A DNA stretch of 64,000 bases from Streptomyces venezuelae (GCF_008642295.1 NZ_CP029190.1:5439501-5503500), one strand, 5' to 3'; counted from the stretch's first letter, positions 8,641-17,988 are shown. Notes: a model not told the origin generated them from the sequence alone. Program-made: numbers and translations.

Positions 8641-8685
8641 TAGGGGATGGCCCGCCTGACCGTTCCTGCCAGGGAGGTGAACCGC

Positions 8686-8925
8686 GTGTACGTCTGCTCT
8701 TGCTTCGGCATCACCGACCAGCAGGTCAAGGACCACGCGGCGGCGGGCGCCTGCACCCCCCGCCAGATCGCCTCGGTCACCAAGGCCGGCACCGACTGCG
8801 GTTCCTGCGTACGCACCATCCAGGGTCTGCTCGGCCGCGGTGCGTGCCCGCGCCGGGCGCTGCTGGACAAGGGCGAGGCAGTCGCCGTCCTGGCCGCGGA
8901 CGCGGAGCTGGCGGAAGCCGCCTAG
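8686..8925 (+). CDS. bfd: Bacterioferritin-associated ferredoxin
   Basis: A 79-residue [2Fe-2S] protein of the BFD family that reduces and releases iron from bacterioferritin. The four cluster ligands are Cys4, Cys6, Cys38 and Cys41 (VCSC and DCGSC). GTG 8686 is chosen because GGGAGG lies eight bases upstream; an ORF from ATG 8647 would add 13 unrelated residues. The iron box just upstream fits its role in iron starvation. Its TAG stop overlaps the stop of the convergent bacterioferritin gene within the palindromic CTAG. Confidence 0.92.
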   Translation: MYVCSCFGITDQQVKDHAAAGACTPRQIASVTKAGTDCGSCVRTIQGLLGRGACPRRALLDKGEAVAVLAADAELAEAA

Positions 8926-9401
8926 CTCTCCGGCTGCTCGATGAGCTGCGCGATGTAGAGCGCCTCGCCGAGGGTCTCGATGAGCTCCAGCTGGGTGTCG
9001 AGGTAGTCGATGTGGTGCTCCTCGTCCGCCAGGATCTCCTCGAAGAGGCGGGCCGAGGTCACATCGTTCTTGCCGCGCATCACGTCGATCCCGCGCTTGA
9101 GGCGGTCGATCGCCTCGACCTCGACCTGGCGGTCGGCCTGGAACATCTCGGTGAGGGTCTGGCCGACGCGGACGTGGAACAGCCGCTGGTAGTTCGGCAG
9201 GCCGTCCAGCATCAGGATGCGTTCGGTCAGCTTGTCCGCGTGCTTCATCTCGTCGATGGATTCTTCACGCGTGTACTTGGCGAGCTTCGTCCAGCCCTTG
9301 TTGTCCTGGATGCGGTAGTGCAGCCAGTACTGGTTGATCGCCGTGAGCTCACCGGTGAGCTGTTCGTTCAGAAACTCGAGGACCTCGGGGTCGCCCTGCA
9401 T
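8922..9401 (-). CDS. bfr: Bacterioferritin
   Basis: A 159-residue bacterioferritin subunit; 24 of these form a shell that oxidises and stores iron. The ferroxidase ligands are in the standard places (Glu18, Glu51, His54, then EEILADEEHHIDYL), and Met52, the haem ligand between subunits, is present. ATG 9401 is chosen because GGAAGGAG sits just upstream; a TTG six codons earlier is in frame but lies inside that Shine-Dalgarno region. No iron box is visible on this side, so opposite regulation to bfd is plausible: storage when iron is abundant, release when it is scarce. That is inference. Confidence 0.95.
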   Translation of the reverse strand: MQGDPEVLEFLNEQLTGELTAINQYWLHYRIQDNKGWTKLAKYTREESIDEMKHADKLTERILMLDGLPNYQRLFHVRVGQTLTEMFQADRQVEVEAIDRLKRGIDVMRGKNDVTSARLFEEILADEEHHIDYLDTQLELIETLGEALYIAQLIEQPES

Positions 9402-9555
9402 CGCAGAGGCTCCTTCCAAGCAAGAGAACCGGCAGGTGCGCGCATCCTTGCACCGCTGCCGGGGGGCGTCCAGTAAGTGCCTCCTTAGTAGGAGTTGCCC
9501 GAATCAGGGCCAAACCTGGTCATGACCACCCTTGCCGGTCTGTCACCATGGAGTC

Positions 9556-10188
9556 ATGGGTCAGCCGGAAAGCCGGGAATCTCCGGGAGCAGAGCAGCTG
9601 GAGCTTCCTCCGGGGCAGCGGCTGCAGCGCGGCTGGCCGGTGACCCATTACGGCCCGGTGCCCAAGTTCAAGCCGGACCGCTGGGAGTTCCGGGTCTTCG
9701 GCGCCACCGCAGACGGCGAGAAGCACTGCTGGAACCACGAGGAGTTCTCGGCCCTGCCGTTCACCTCGGTGGTCGCGGATCTGCACTGCGTGACGAAGTT
9801 CAGCATGCCGGGGGCCGAATGGGGCGGTGTGCTCGCCCGCGAGGTCCTGGCCCTGGCCCCGCCGTCCCCGCTGGTCACGCATGTCATGGTGTGGGCCGAG
9901 TACGGCTTCAGCGCCAATATGCGGCTGTCCGACTTCGCTTCGGACCGGACGGTCTTCGCCACCCACCAGGGGGGTGAACTCCTGACCGCGGAGCACGGGT
10001 TCCCGCTCCGGCTGGTGGTTCCGCACCTGTACGCCTGGAAGGGCCCCAAGTGGGTCCGGGGCGTGGAGTACATGACCGCCGACCGGCGGGGGTTCTGGGA
10101 AGAGCGCGGTTACCACAACATCGGCGATCCCTGGCGCGAGCAGCGCTACTCGTACCAGGAGGAGCCGGGGGACGGTCCGGAACTCTGA
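9556..10188 (+). CDS. Sulfite-oxidase-like molybdopterin oxidoreductase
   Basis: A 210-residue protein of the oxidoreductase molybdopterin-binding (sulfite oxidase / MsrP) fold. The candidate Mo-ligand is Cys78 in LHCVTKFS, and the substrate loop PHLYAWKGPKWVRGVEY is conserved. No Tat signal, membrane anchor or dimerisation domain is present, so it is a short cytoplasmic form whose substrate is unknown. ATG 9556 gives a protein of normal family length; an in-frame TTG at 9532 is the alternative. It is convergent with the DUF4396 gene, 13 bases apart. Confidence 0.8.
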   Translation: MGQPESRESPGAEQLELPPGQRLQRGWPVTHYGPVPKFKPDRWEFRVFGATADGEKHCWNHEEFSALPFTSVVADLHCVTKFSMPGAEWGGVLAREVLALAPPSPLVTHVMVWAEYGFSANMRLSDFASDRTVFATHQGGELLTAEHGFPLRLVVPHLYAWKGPKWVRGVEYMTADRRGFWEERGYHNIGDPWREQRYSYQEEPGDGPEL

Positions 10189-10201
10189 TCGCAGGGTGAG
10201 C

Positions 10202-10696
10202 TCAGTGGTACTGGTGGACCACTGCGTGACCCTTGCCGCGGCCGATCATCCACTTGTTGACCGGAACGGTGATCACGAAGGCGGCGGCCAGCGCGATCGC
10301 CAGCACGATCCAGAACAGCGGTGCCGACAGATGGGCGTCCATGGCCCCCGGCCAGAGGGCGATCACCCCGTTGTCGATCAGCTCCATGACGGTGATGGAC
10401 AGGGTGTCGGCGGCCAGGGCCACCCGGATGGCGGTCCGCAGGTCCACGCCCGCCTTCAGGACGCCGCGCAGGGTGAAGGCGTAGCCGAAGAAGAAGGCCA
10501 GGACGATGGCCAGGGCCATCGTGGGGACGTTTCCCCAGCCCAGCGCGGTGCCGATGACCATGCCCAGGACCTCGCCGATGGCGCAGCCGGTCAGGCAGTG
10601 CAGGGTGGCCTTGGCCGCCATGGCCCAGCTGACCTTGCCGTGCCCGTGCTCGCTGTGGCCATGGTTCTCGTGGTGCTCGTGATGTGCGTGGTCCAT
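10202..10696 (-). CDS. DUF4396 membrane protein with His-rich N-terminus
   Basis: A 164-residue polytopic membrane protein of the DUF4396 family. The first 20 residues hold eight histidines (DHAHHEHHENHGHSEHGHG), a likely metal-binding tail. Three to four hydrophobic segments follow, for example VIGTALGWGNVPTMALAIVL and LFWIVLAIALAAAFVITV, and there is a conserved Cys pair region (LHCLTGCAIGE). ATG 10696 is preceded by AGGGGG six bases away. A copper-type palindrome lies 54 bases upstream, suggesting metal-responsive expression. The biochemical function of DUF4396 is not established to my knowledge; a copper-related transport or storage role is inference. Confidence 0.8.
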   Translation of the reverse strand: MDHAHHEHHENHGHSEHGHGKVSWAMAAKATLHCLTGCAIGEVLGMVIGTALGWGNVPTMALAIVLAFFFGYAFTLRGVLKAGVDLRTAIRVALAADTLSITVMELIDNGVIALWPGAMDAHLSAPLFWIVLAIALAAAFVITVPVNKWMIGRGKGHAVVHQYH

Positions 10697-10749
10697 CGGA
10701 ACCCCCTGGGAACGCCGGAGTAACCGTCCTGCCGTATGAGCAGAAACGT

Positions 10750-10766
10750 ATACCCCCCAGGGGTAT
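10750..10766. promoter_or_regulatory. CsoR-like copper operator
   Basis: ATACCCC-CCA-GGGGTAT is a perfect 7-bp inverted repeat and resembles CsoR-family copper operators of actinobacteria. On the minus strand it overlaps a TATACG that could be the -10 element of the DUF4396 gene. It starts 9 bases upstream of the endonuclease IV stop codon side, so it belongs to the downstream gene. Confidence 0.6.
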
Positions 10767-10775
10767 TCCTCAGGA

Positions 10776-11645
10776 TTATCCGAGCCCGCGCAGCTCCTTC
10801 AGCAGGGCCACGTCCGCGGCGTGCCCCTCCTTGCCGCCGGGCGTCTCGATGATCAGCGGCACACCCGCCGTCTCCGGGTGCGTACACAGCTCGGCGAAGG
10901 CGTCCCGGCCGATGCGGCCGGCGCCGATGTTCGCGTGCCGGTCCTTGTGGGCTCCCACGCCCTCCTTGGAGTCGTTCGCGTGGATCAGCTTCAGCCGTCC
11001 CGCACCCACCGTCTCCACCAGCAGGTCCAGCGTCTCCTTGGCCCCGCCCGGACCGGCCAGGTCGTGGCCCGCCGCGAAGATGTGGCAGGTGTCGAGGCAG
11101 ATCCCGAGCTTCGGATGGGCGTCCAGCGCCTCGAAGTACGGGCCGAAGTCCCAGGTGCGCGAACACAGCGAGGAACCCTGTCCGGCCGTGGACTCCAGCA
11201 GCAGGAACGGGTCGTCCTCGTGGGTCAGCTCCTCCAGCAGCGGCAGCATGTGCTCCCTGACCTGCGCGAGCGCCGCCTCCCGCGGTCGCCCGCCGGTCGC
11301 CGAGCCGGTGTGCACCACCACCCCCAGCGCGCCGATCTCCCGGCCCCGGCGCAGCGAGTGGCGGAGCGACTCCACCGACTTCTCCACCGTCGCGGGCGTG
11401 TGCGAGCCGAAGTTGATCAGGTACGGCGCATGCACGTACGCCGGGATGCCCTCCGCGGCGCACTGCGCGCGGAACAGCTCGTCCTGGGCCGGGTTCCCGG
11501 CCGGGGTGGCCCAGCCGCGCGGATTCGCCACGAAGACCTGCACGGCCTCCGCGCCCATCTCCCGCGCATAGGACAGCCCGACCGAGGCGAGCCCGCCGGC
11601 CACGGGCACGTGCCCGCCCACCGGATTGCGTATGGCGTGGTTCAC
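10776..11645 (-). CDS. nfo: Endonuclease IV (AP endonuclease family 2)
   Basis: A 289-residue TIM-barrel apurinic/apyrimidinic endonuclease for base-excision repair. Metal-ligand segments are visible: YVHAPYLINFG, VVVHTGSATGG, LLLESTAGQGSSL, ICLDTCHIFAAGHD, LIHANDSKEGVGAHKDRH and IIETPGGKEG. The length fits the family. GTG 11645 is preceded by AAGGGG nine bases upstream, which lies across the stop of the PASTA kinase gene, so the two are probably co-transcribed. A DNA-repair gene downstream of a cell-wall-sensing kinase has no obvious functional logic. Confidence 0.93.
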   Translation of the reverse strand: MNHAIRNPVGGHVPVAGGLASVGLSYAREMGAEAVQVFVANPRGWATPAGNPAQDELFRAQCAAEGIPAYVHAPYLINFGSHTPATVEKSVESLRHSLRRGREIGALGVVVHTGSATGGRPREAALAQVREHMLPLLEELTHEDDPFLLLESTAGQGSSLCSRTWDFGPYFEALDAHPKLGICLDTCHIFAAGHDLAGPGGAKETLDLLVETVGAGRLKLIHANDSKEGVGAHKDRHANIGAGRIGRDAFAELCTHPETAGVPLIIETPGGKEGHAADVALLKELRGLG

Positions 11646-11651
11646 GTGCTG

Positions 11652-13580
11652 CTACAGCCCCTTGGTCCGGATGGTGATCGTGCTGCCCTCGGGTGCGGGC
11701 TGGTTGGCCGGCACCGACTGGCTCGCCACGGTGTTCGAGAAGGAGATGAGGGGCCGTTCCACCTTCACCTTGAAGCCCAGCCCCTCCAGGGTGCGCCGTG
11801 CGCTGTCCACATCCTGGTTGGTCACGTCCGGAACCTGGACTTGGCGGGGTCCCTTGGACACCGTCAGCGTCACCGTGTCCCCGGCCACGGCCTGGGTGTT
11901 CGCCGCGACCGACTGGTTGGCGACCCGGCCGGCCGGCTGCGGTGAATGGACCTGCTCGGCGGCCAGCTCGACCTTCAGGCCCAGCCGCTCCAGGTCCGCC
12001 CGGGCCTGCTCCACCGGCTGCCCGACGGTGCCCGGCACCGGCACCGGCCGGCCCTTGCTGACCACCAGGGCGACCGCCGTGTCCGGGGCCCGCTTCTCGC
12101 CGGCCGCCGGATCCGTCCTGATCACCGCGCCCAGCGGGACGTCCTCGTCGAAGGTCCGGGTCACCATGCCGGGGGCCAGCCCCTCCTTGGTGAGCATGGC
12201 CTTGGCCGCGCCCAGCGGCTTGCCCTTCAGGTTGGGGACCGAGACCACCTCGGGGCCGCGGGAGAGGACCAGGGTGACCGAGCCGTTGCCGCGGATCTGC
12301 TCCCCGGGCGCCGGATCGCTGCCCATCACCGCGCCGCGCTCGAAGCTGCTGCTGAACCTCCGGTCCACCCCCTTCACGCCCAGGCCGGCCGCCGACAGCT
12401 GCTTCCGGGCCTGCGCCTCGGTCTTCCCGAGCACGTGGGGGACCTGGGTGAACTGGCCGGAGCTGATGTACCAGACCCCGGTGCCGATCCCGAGGGCCAG
12501 CAGGACCCCGGCGAGTACGAGGAACAGGCCGCGCCGGGACGGCCCGCCCGGGAGCCGGCCCGCGAGCCCGCCCGGCGCCGCGGCCGGGGCCGGCGGCAGC
12601 GGGGCGGCCAGCCGGGAGGTGTGCTCCACCGGCTGCCGTTCCGATGTCACCGGGCGGGGGATCACCCCGGTGCGGTCCTCCGCGGAGGACCGCACCTCGG
12701 CGCGCGCCTGCGGCGGTACGGCGTCCAGCTCGGCGGCGCTCAGCCCGGCCCGGGCCTCCCGGACCAGGCCCAGCAGGGCCGCCGCGTCGTACGGGCGCAG
12801 CTCCGGGGCGCGCGCGGCGGCCTGGGCGACGAGCCCGTCCAGGGCGGCCGGCAGTCCCGGCACGGTGGCCGAAGGCGGCGGCACGTCGGCGTGCAGGTGC
12901 TGGTAGAGCACCTGGGCCGGGGTGCCGCCGGTGTGCGGCTTGGTGCCGGTGAGCATCTCGTACAGGACCACACCGCAGGCGTAGACGTCGACGCGGGTGT
13001 CGGCGGTGCCGCTCTCGATCTGCTCGGGGGCGAGGTAGGAGACGGTGCCGAGGACCGCGCCGGTGGTCTGGGTGACCGTGTCCACACTGCGGACCAGCCC
13101 GAAATCGGCCACCTTGACCCGGCCGTCGTCGCCTATCAGCACGTTCTCGGGCTTCATGTCACGGTGCACGAACCCGGCGCGGTGGGCGGCGCCGAGGGCG
13201 GCGAGGACCGGCTCCAGGATGTCCAGCGCAGCCCGCGGCTGGAGCGCGCCGCGCTCACGGAGCACATCGCGCAGGGTGCAGCCGGAGACGTACTCCATGG
13301 CGAGGTAGACATAGCCGCCGTCGGTGCCCTGGTCGAACACGGCGACCACATTGGGGTGGGCGAGGCGGGCCACGGACTTGGCCTCGCGGATGAACCGGTC
13401 GACGAAGCCGTGGTCGGCGGCGAGCGCCGGGTGCATGACCTTGAGGGCCAGGACGCGGTCGAGGCGGGTGTCGAGGGCCCGGTAGACCGTGGCCATGCCG
13501 CCGGCCGCGATGCGGGCGTCGATGCGGTAGCGGCCGTCGAGCACGCGCCCGACGAGGGGGTCATCCAGGGTCGTATCCAC
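11652..13580 (-). CDS. PASTA-domain Ser/Thr protein kinase (PknB-like)
   Basis: A 642-residue transmembrane kinase. The cytoplasmic kinase domain (18-275) has the Gly loop AAGGMATVY, Lys47, the catalytic Asp141 in VHRDMKPEN, DFG at 159 and APEQ. A Pro/Ala-rich juxtamembrane linker leads to one membrane span (351-372), then four extracellular PASTA repeats (about 376-642) expected to bind lipid II or muropeptides. GTG 13580 is the start. It is a second-type PASTA kinase rather than the one usually found with the ftsW/pbpA cluster. Regulation is not visible; the 13.6-13.9 kb hairpin repeat lies just upstream. Confidence 0.93.
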   Translation of the reverse strand: MDTTLDDPLVGRVLDGRYRIDARIAAGGMATVYRALDTRLDRVLALKVMHPALAADHGFVDRFIREAKSVARLAHPNVVAVFDQGTDGGYVYLAMEYVSGCTLRDVLRERGALQPRAALDILEPVLAALGAAHRAGFVHRDMKPENVLIGDDGRVKVADFGLVRSVDTVTQTTGAVLGTVSYLAPEQIESGTADTRVDVYACGVVLYEMLTGTKPHTGGTPAQVLYQHLHADVPPPSATVPGLPAALDGLVAQAAARAPELRPYDAAALLGLVREARAGLSAAELDAVPPQARAEVRSSAEDRTGVIPRPVTSERQPVEHTSRLAAPLPPAPAAAPGGLAGRLPGGPSRRGLFLVLAGVLLALGIGTGVWYISSGQFTQVPHVLGKTEAQARKQLSAAGLGVKGVDRRFSSSFERGAVMGSDPAPGEQIRGNGSVTLVLSRGPEVVSVPNLKGKPLGAAKAMLTKEGLAPGMVTRTFDEDVPLGAVIRTDPAAGEKRAPDTAVALVVSKGRPVPVPGTVGQPVEQARADLERLGLKVELAAEQVHSPQPAGRVANQSVAANTQAVAGDTVTLTVSKGPRQVQVPDVTNQDVDSARRTLEGLGFKVKVERPLISFSNTVASQSVPANQPAPEGSTITIRTKGL

Positions 13581-13673
13581 CCGGCGATTCTACGAGCGCC
13601 GGGCCGGAGCCCGGCCCGGGTGCCCTGGCTTGCAGCCCAGCTGTGACGTCCGGAGCGGTCCGCTGCGCGGTGA

Positions 13674-13860
13674 TTTCCCCCACCCCGCCCCTTCCCGAAA
13701 CCGGGGGCAAGCCCCCGGCCCCCGTCCGGCGCTTCGCGCCGGTGCGCTCATACGCCGCGCGGGCTGCACAGCAGCCCCGCCGGCGTTTGAGGCGCGGGGG
13801 TCCGGGGCGGAGCCCCGGTTTCGGGAAGGGGCGGGGTGGGGAAATGGCCCCGCGCAGCGG
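13674..13860. repeat. GC-rich inverted-repeat element between thiG and the PASTA kinase gene
   Basis: Near-perfect arms ACCCCGCCCCTTCCCGAAAC (left, about 13681) and its complement (right, about 13817-13840) enclose smaller hairpins such as CCGGGGGC/GCCCCCGG and CCGGCGC/GCGCCGG. The right end, 13826-13860, is 34/35 identical to 29653-29687 and the core recurs at 54105-54125. It sits just beyond the 3' end of thiG on the minus strand. Such elements are common in Streptomyces intergenic DNA; a terminator or mRNA-end role is inference. Confidence 0.75.
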
Positions 13861-13867
13861 GACCCCC

Positions 13868-14668
<801 letters not shown>

Positions 14669-14869
14669 TCAGCCTCCCTGGACCGCGGTGAGGATCTCGA
14701 CGCGGTCGCCCTCGCCGACGGGCGTCGCGGGCCACTGGCCGCGCGGCACCACCGTTTCGTTCAGCGCCGCCGCCACCCCCGACGGGGCGGTGGTCAGCGT
14801 CGCGACCACCGCGGCCAGAGTGGTGCCGGGAGCGATTTCGCGGGGCTCGCCGTTCACGGAGATGGTCAT
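14669..14869 (-). CDS. thiS: Sulfur carrier protein ThiS
   Basis: A 66-residue ubiquitin-fold sulfur carrier. It begins MTISVNGEPREI, has the family core LNETVVPRGQW, and ends in the required Gly-Gly, which is adenylated and thiocarboxylated. Its start overlaps the thiO stop by four bases and thiG follows six bases later, so all three are translated together. Confidence 0.95.
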   Translation of the reverse strand: MTISVNGEPREIAPGTTLAAVVATLTTAPSGVAAALNETVVPRGQWPATPVGEGDRVEILTAVQGG

Positions 14870-16062
14870 GCGAAGGACTCCTCGCGGGCGGCGGCGGAGA
14901 ACCGCCGGGGGCTGAAGGGGCGGGCGATGTCCGGGAGTTCGCCGGTGGCCAGCACCTCCGCCATGACGTCCCCGGTCACCGGGGTGAGCAGCACCCCGTT
15001 GCGGTAGTGGCCGGTGGCCAGGTGCAGCCCGGGCAGGTCGGTGGGGCCGAGCAGCGGGGCGTTATCGGGTGAGCCGGGGCGCAGGCCCGCCCGGGTCTCG
15101 GTGAGCGGGAGTTCGGTGATGCCGGGCACCAGCTCGTGGGCGTCGCGCAGCAGTTCGTACACCCCGCCCGCGGTCACCGTGGTGTCCCAGCCCAGTTCCT
15201 CGCTGGTGGCGCCGATGACGAGTTCGCCGTTCTCGCGCGGCACCAGGTAGACGTGGCTGCCGCGGACCACCGCCCGTACCGTCCGGGACAGGAACGGCGC
15301 ATACGCGGCCGGCACCGAGAGCCGCAGCACCTGGCCCTTGACCGGCCGTACCGGGGGCACCACGTCCGCCGGTACGCCGTCCAGCCGGCCGCTGAGGCTG
15401 CCGGCGGCCAGTACCACCTGGCCCGCGGAGATCTCGGTGCCGTCGTCGAGCAGCGCGCCGGCCGCCCGGTCGGCGGTGACCGTGAGCCGCTCGGCGCCCG
15501 CCCGGTGGAAGACCACCCCGGCCCGCTCGCAGGCGGCCAGCAGGGCGTCCGCCAGCCGGCGCGGGTCGACCTGGTGGTCGCCGTCGACGCGCAGTCCGCC
15601 GCGTACCCCGGGAGCCAGCATCGGCTCCAGGCGGCGGCATTCGCGGCCGGTCAGCCACTCCGGCTCCAGGCCGCAGCGCCGCTGCAGGGCGTGCAGTTCG
15701 CGCAGGTGGAGGCGGTCGTCGGAGTCCAGGGCGACGGCCAGGGTGCCGCAGGCCCGGTAGCCGATGTCCAGGCCGCCGGCCTCGGCGAGTTCCGCGGCGA
15801 AGGCCTGGTAGCGGGCGGCGGAGGCGAGGTTGAGGCCCAGCAGGGTCTCCTCGCCGTAGTGCAGTTCGGTGACGGCGGCCAGCATGCCGGCCGCGACCCG
15901 GGCGGCGCCGCCGCCGGGTTCCGGGTCGGCGAGCGCCACGGTCAGGCCGCGGCGGGCGGTCCGCCAGGCGGTGGCCAGTCCGATGATCCCGCCACCGATG
16001 ACGAGGACGTCCGGATGGCGCTGGCCTTGGTGGAGGTCCGGCCTCCGGGTGGATGCGTGCAT
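14866..16062 (-). CDS. thiO: Glycine oxidase ThiO
   Basis: A 398-residue FAD enzyme that oxidises glycine to the imine used by ThiG. The dinucleotide-binding motif VIGGGIIGLATAW starts near residue 21, and later segments QVVLAAGSLSG, YLVPRENGELVIGATSEE and LATGHYRNGVLL match the DAO/ThiO family. The first 15 residues are poorly conserved, so a later start is possible, but ATG 16062 lies directly after the TPP riboswitch, whose 3' end GGGAGGGG would serve as the Shine-Dalgarno sequence. Confidence 0.93.
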   Translation of the reverse strand: MHASTRRPDLHQGQRHPDVLVIGGGIIGLATAWRTARRGLTVALADPEPGGGAARVAAGMLAAVTELHYGEETLLGLNLASAARYQAFAAELAEAGGLDIGYRACGTLAVALDSDDRLHLRELHALQRRCGLEPEWLTGRECRRLEPMLAPGVRGGLRVDGDHQVDPRRLADALLAACERAGVVFHRAGAERLTVTADRAAGALLDDGTEISAGQVVLAAGSLSGRLDGVPADVVPPVRPVKGQVLRLSVPAAYAPFLSRTVRAVVRGSHVYLVPRENGELVIGATSEELGWDTTVTAGGVYELLRDAHELVPGITELPLTETRAGLRPGSPDNAPLLGPTDLPGLHLATGHYRNGVLLTPVTGDVMAEVLATGELPDIARPFSPRRFSAAAREESFA

Positions 16063-16069
16063 GGGCGTC

Positions 16070-16163
16070 CAGCCCCTCCCTTCGCCGGCATGATCCGGAT
16101 CAGGTTCGTACGGTCGGAGGCCGTCCAGCCTCCCTCTCAGCCCGGTGCGCCCGGACTCCCGCG
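16070..16163 (-). promoter_or_regulatory. TPP riboswitch (THI element)
   Basis: On the minus strand the conserved CTGAGAGGG, then GAACCTGATCCGGATCATGC and GAAGGGA appear in order, with a variable stem between them. It ends about 10 bases before the thiO ATG and no terminator follows, so thiamine pyrophosphate probably blocks translation by hiding the purine-rich ribosome site. thiE at 18044 has no such element. Confidence 0.95.
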
Positions 16164-16220
16164 GATGGGTTCGGTGGCCAGACTAACCCCCGGCCGGAAG
16201 CCCGGGTAAGGGCGCCCATT

Positions 16221-16237
16221 CCTGACGCATCGTCAGG
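16221..16237. promoter_or_regulatory. Perfect 7-bp dyad in a divergent promoter region
   Basis: CCTGACG-CAT-CGTCAGG is a perfect inverted repeat between the thiO leader and the flavoprotein gene. Its size and 3-base spacer suit a dimeric repressor site. I do not recognise the regulator. It lies 18 bases before the flavoprotein GTG. Confidence 0.5.
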
Positions 16238-16254
16238 TGATTAGGGTGTGCGGC

Positions 16255-17472
16255 GTGAACGAGCAGACGGAAGAGATCGAACAGACCGGCGTGGTGATCG
16301 TCGGCGCCGGCATGGCCGGGGTGCAGACCGCCGTCGCCCTCCGCGAGGCGGGCTTCGAGGGCCCGGTCACCCTGCTGGGAGCCGAACCGCACCAGCCCTA
16401 CGACCGGCCGCCCCTGTCCAAGGCGGTGCTCCTCGGCACGGCCGAGGGCTCCGCCTTCGAGGTCGACTTCGAAGGGCTGGACATCGACCTCCGGCTCGGC
16501 GTGGAGGTCACCGGGCTGCGGGCCGCGGACCGGGAACTCGACACGGCCGCGGGCCCGGTCCGGTACGGGACGCTGGTCCTGGCCACCGGAGCGGAACCGC
16601 TGTCCCTGCCCGGCAGCGAGGGCGTCCCCGGGGTGCACCTGCTGCGCACCCTGGACGACGCGGCACGGCTCCGGCCGGTGCTGGCCGCCGCCCACGAGGT
16701 GGTGGTCGTCGGGGCCGGCTGGATCGGCGCGGAGTTCGCCACCGCCGCCCGCGCGGCGGGCTGCGCGGTGACCGTGGTCGAGGCCGCCGACCGGGTCCTG
16801 GCCGGCGCCCTCCCGGACGAGGTCACGGCCCCGATGGCGGCCTGGTACGCGCAGGCGGGTGCCCGCCTGCTCACTGGCACCAAGGTCGCCGCGGTGGAAC
16901 CGGGCCTGGTCCGGCTGGCGGACGGCCGCGAGCTGCCGGCCGGTGCGGTGGTGGTCGGCATCGGCGCCCGCCCGGCCACCGGCTGGCTGGCCGGCTCGGG
17001 CGTGGAACTGGGCCCGGACGGCTCGGTCACCGCCGACGAGCGGCTGCGGAGCTCCCTGCCCGGGGTGTACGCGGTGGGCGACTGCGCCTCCTTCCCGTCC
17101 GGCCGGTACGGGACACGGCTGCTGGTGCACCACTGGGACAACGCGCTCCAGGGCCCGCGCACCGTCGCCGCGAACATCCTCGGCGCGGAGCAGGCCTACG
17201 ATCCCGTGCCGTACTTCTGGTCCGAGCAGTTCGACCGCTTCGTGCAGTACGCCGGGCACCACGCCGGGGCGGACACCCTGCTGTGGCGGGGCAGCCCACA
17301 GGACCCTGCCTGGTCGGTCTGCTGGCTGCGGGACGGCGCCCTGGCCGCGGTCCTGGCCGTCGGCCGGCCCCGGGACCTGGCCCAGGGGCGCCGGCTGATC
17401 GAATCCGGCACCCCCGTGGACCCGGCCAAGGCCGCCGACCCCGCCACCCCCCTCAAATCGGCCGTCCTCTGA
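16255..17472 (+). CDS. FAD/NAD(P)-dependent oxidoreductase, ferredoxin-reductase type
   Basis: A 405-residue pyridine nucleotide-disulphide-type flavoprotein resembling rhodocoxin/putidaredoxin reductases. FAD motif VIVGAGMAGVQTA (near residue 14), PYDRPPLSKAVL, NAD motif VVVVGAGWIGAEFA, and YAVGDCASFP for the flavin are all present, followed by a C-terminal reductase domain (HHWDNALQG onward). GTG 16255 is preferred because AGGG sits eight bases upstream; GTG 16237 or 16246 would extend it. No ferredoxin or P450 gene adjoins it, so the electron acceptor is unknown. Confidence 0.85.
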   Translation: MNEQTEEIEQTGVVIVGAGMAGVQTAVALREAGFEGPVTLLGAEPHQPYDRPPLSKAVLLGTAEGSAFEVDFEGLDIDLRLGVEVTGLRAADRELDTAAGPVRYGTLVLATGAEPLSLPGSEGVPGVHLLRTLDDAARLRPVLAAAHEVVVVGAGWIGAEFATAARAAGCAVTVVEAADRVLAGALPDEVTAPMAAWYAQAGARLLTGTKVAAVEPGLVRLADGRELPAGAVVVGIGARPATGWLAGSGVELGPDGSVTADERLRSSLPGVYAVGDCASFPSGRYGTRLLVHHWDNALQGPRTVAANILGAEQAYDPVPYFWSEQFDRFVQYAGHHAGADTLLWRGSPQDPAWSVCWLRDGALAAVLAVGRPRDLAQGRRLIESGTPVDPAKAADPATPLKSAVL

Positions 17473-17571
17473 CCGGCCCGGGCCGCCCGCCGCCCGCCCG
17501 GAACCCCGGATGGGGGGTCGGGCGGGGCCGCCGGGTACCGGGTGTCGGTCCGGGATGGCAGGCTTGGTTCC

Positions 17572-17937
17572 GTGACCGAGATTGACGCAAAGATCGATGC
17601 TCTCGTCCCCGAGTGGCTCTACCTCCCCGACATCGCCGAAATGCTCGACGTCGAGGTGACCAGAGTCCGCCAGCTGGTCAAGGAGGGCCAGCTCATCGCC
17701 GTACGCCGCGGTGAGAACCGCGCACTGCAGGTGCCCGCCGCCTTCATCGACGGCGACAAGGTGGTCAAGGGCCTCTCCGGCACCCTGACCCTGCTCCGGG
17801 ACGACGGCTTCACCGACGAAGAGATGCTGGAGTGGCTCTTCACCGCGGACCCGAGCCTGCCCGGCACCCCCGCGCAGGCCCTCAGCGAGAATCGCGGTAC
17901 GGAGGTGAAGCGCCGCGCCCAGGCGCTCGCCGTCTGA
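17572..17937 (+). CDS. Rv2175c-like small DNA-binding protein
   Basis: A 121-residue protein of the Rv2175c family. The N-terminal winged helix (about 15-70) reads [29 protein letters not shown] in phase with an excisionase/MerR-like fold, followed by an all-alpha C-terminal domain ([17 protein letters not shown]). The mycobacterial relative is a kinase substrate that loses DNA binding on phosphorylation. GTG 17572 is preferred; no clear Shine-Dalgarno sequence is present, so leaderless translation is possible. The operon partner is unclear because a strong hairpin separates it from thiE. Confidence 0.8.
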   Translation: MTEIDAKIDALVPEWLYLPDIAEMLDVEVTRVRQLVKEGQLIAVRRGENRALQVPAAFIDGDKVVKGLSGTLTLLRDDGFTDEEMLEWLFTADPSLPGTPAQALSENRGTEVKRRAQALAV

Positions 17938-17988
17938 CGGAACCCTCGCCGTTCCGTCGTTCCGCCGTTCGCAGTTCATCGCTCCAAC

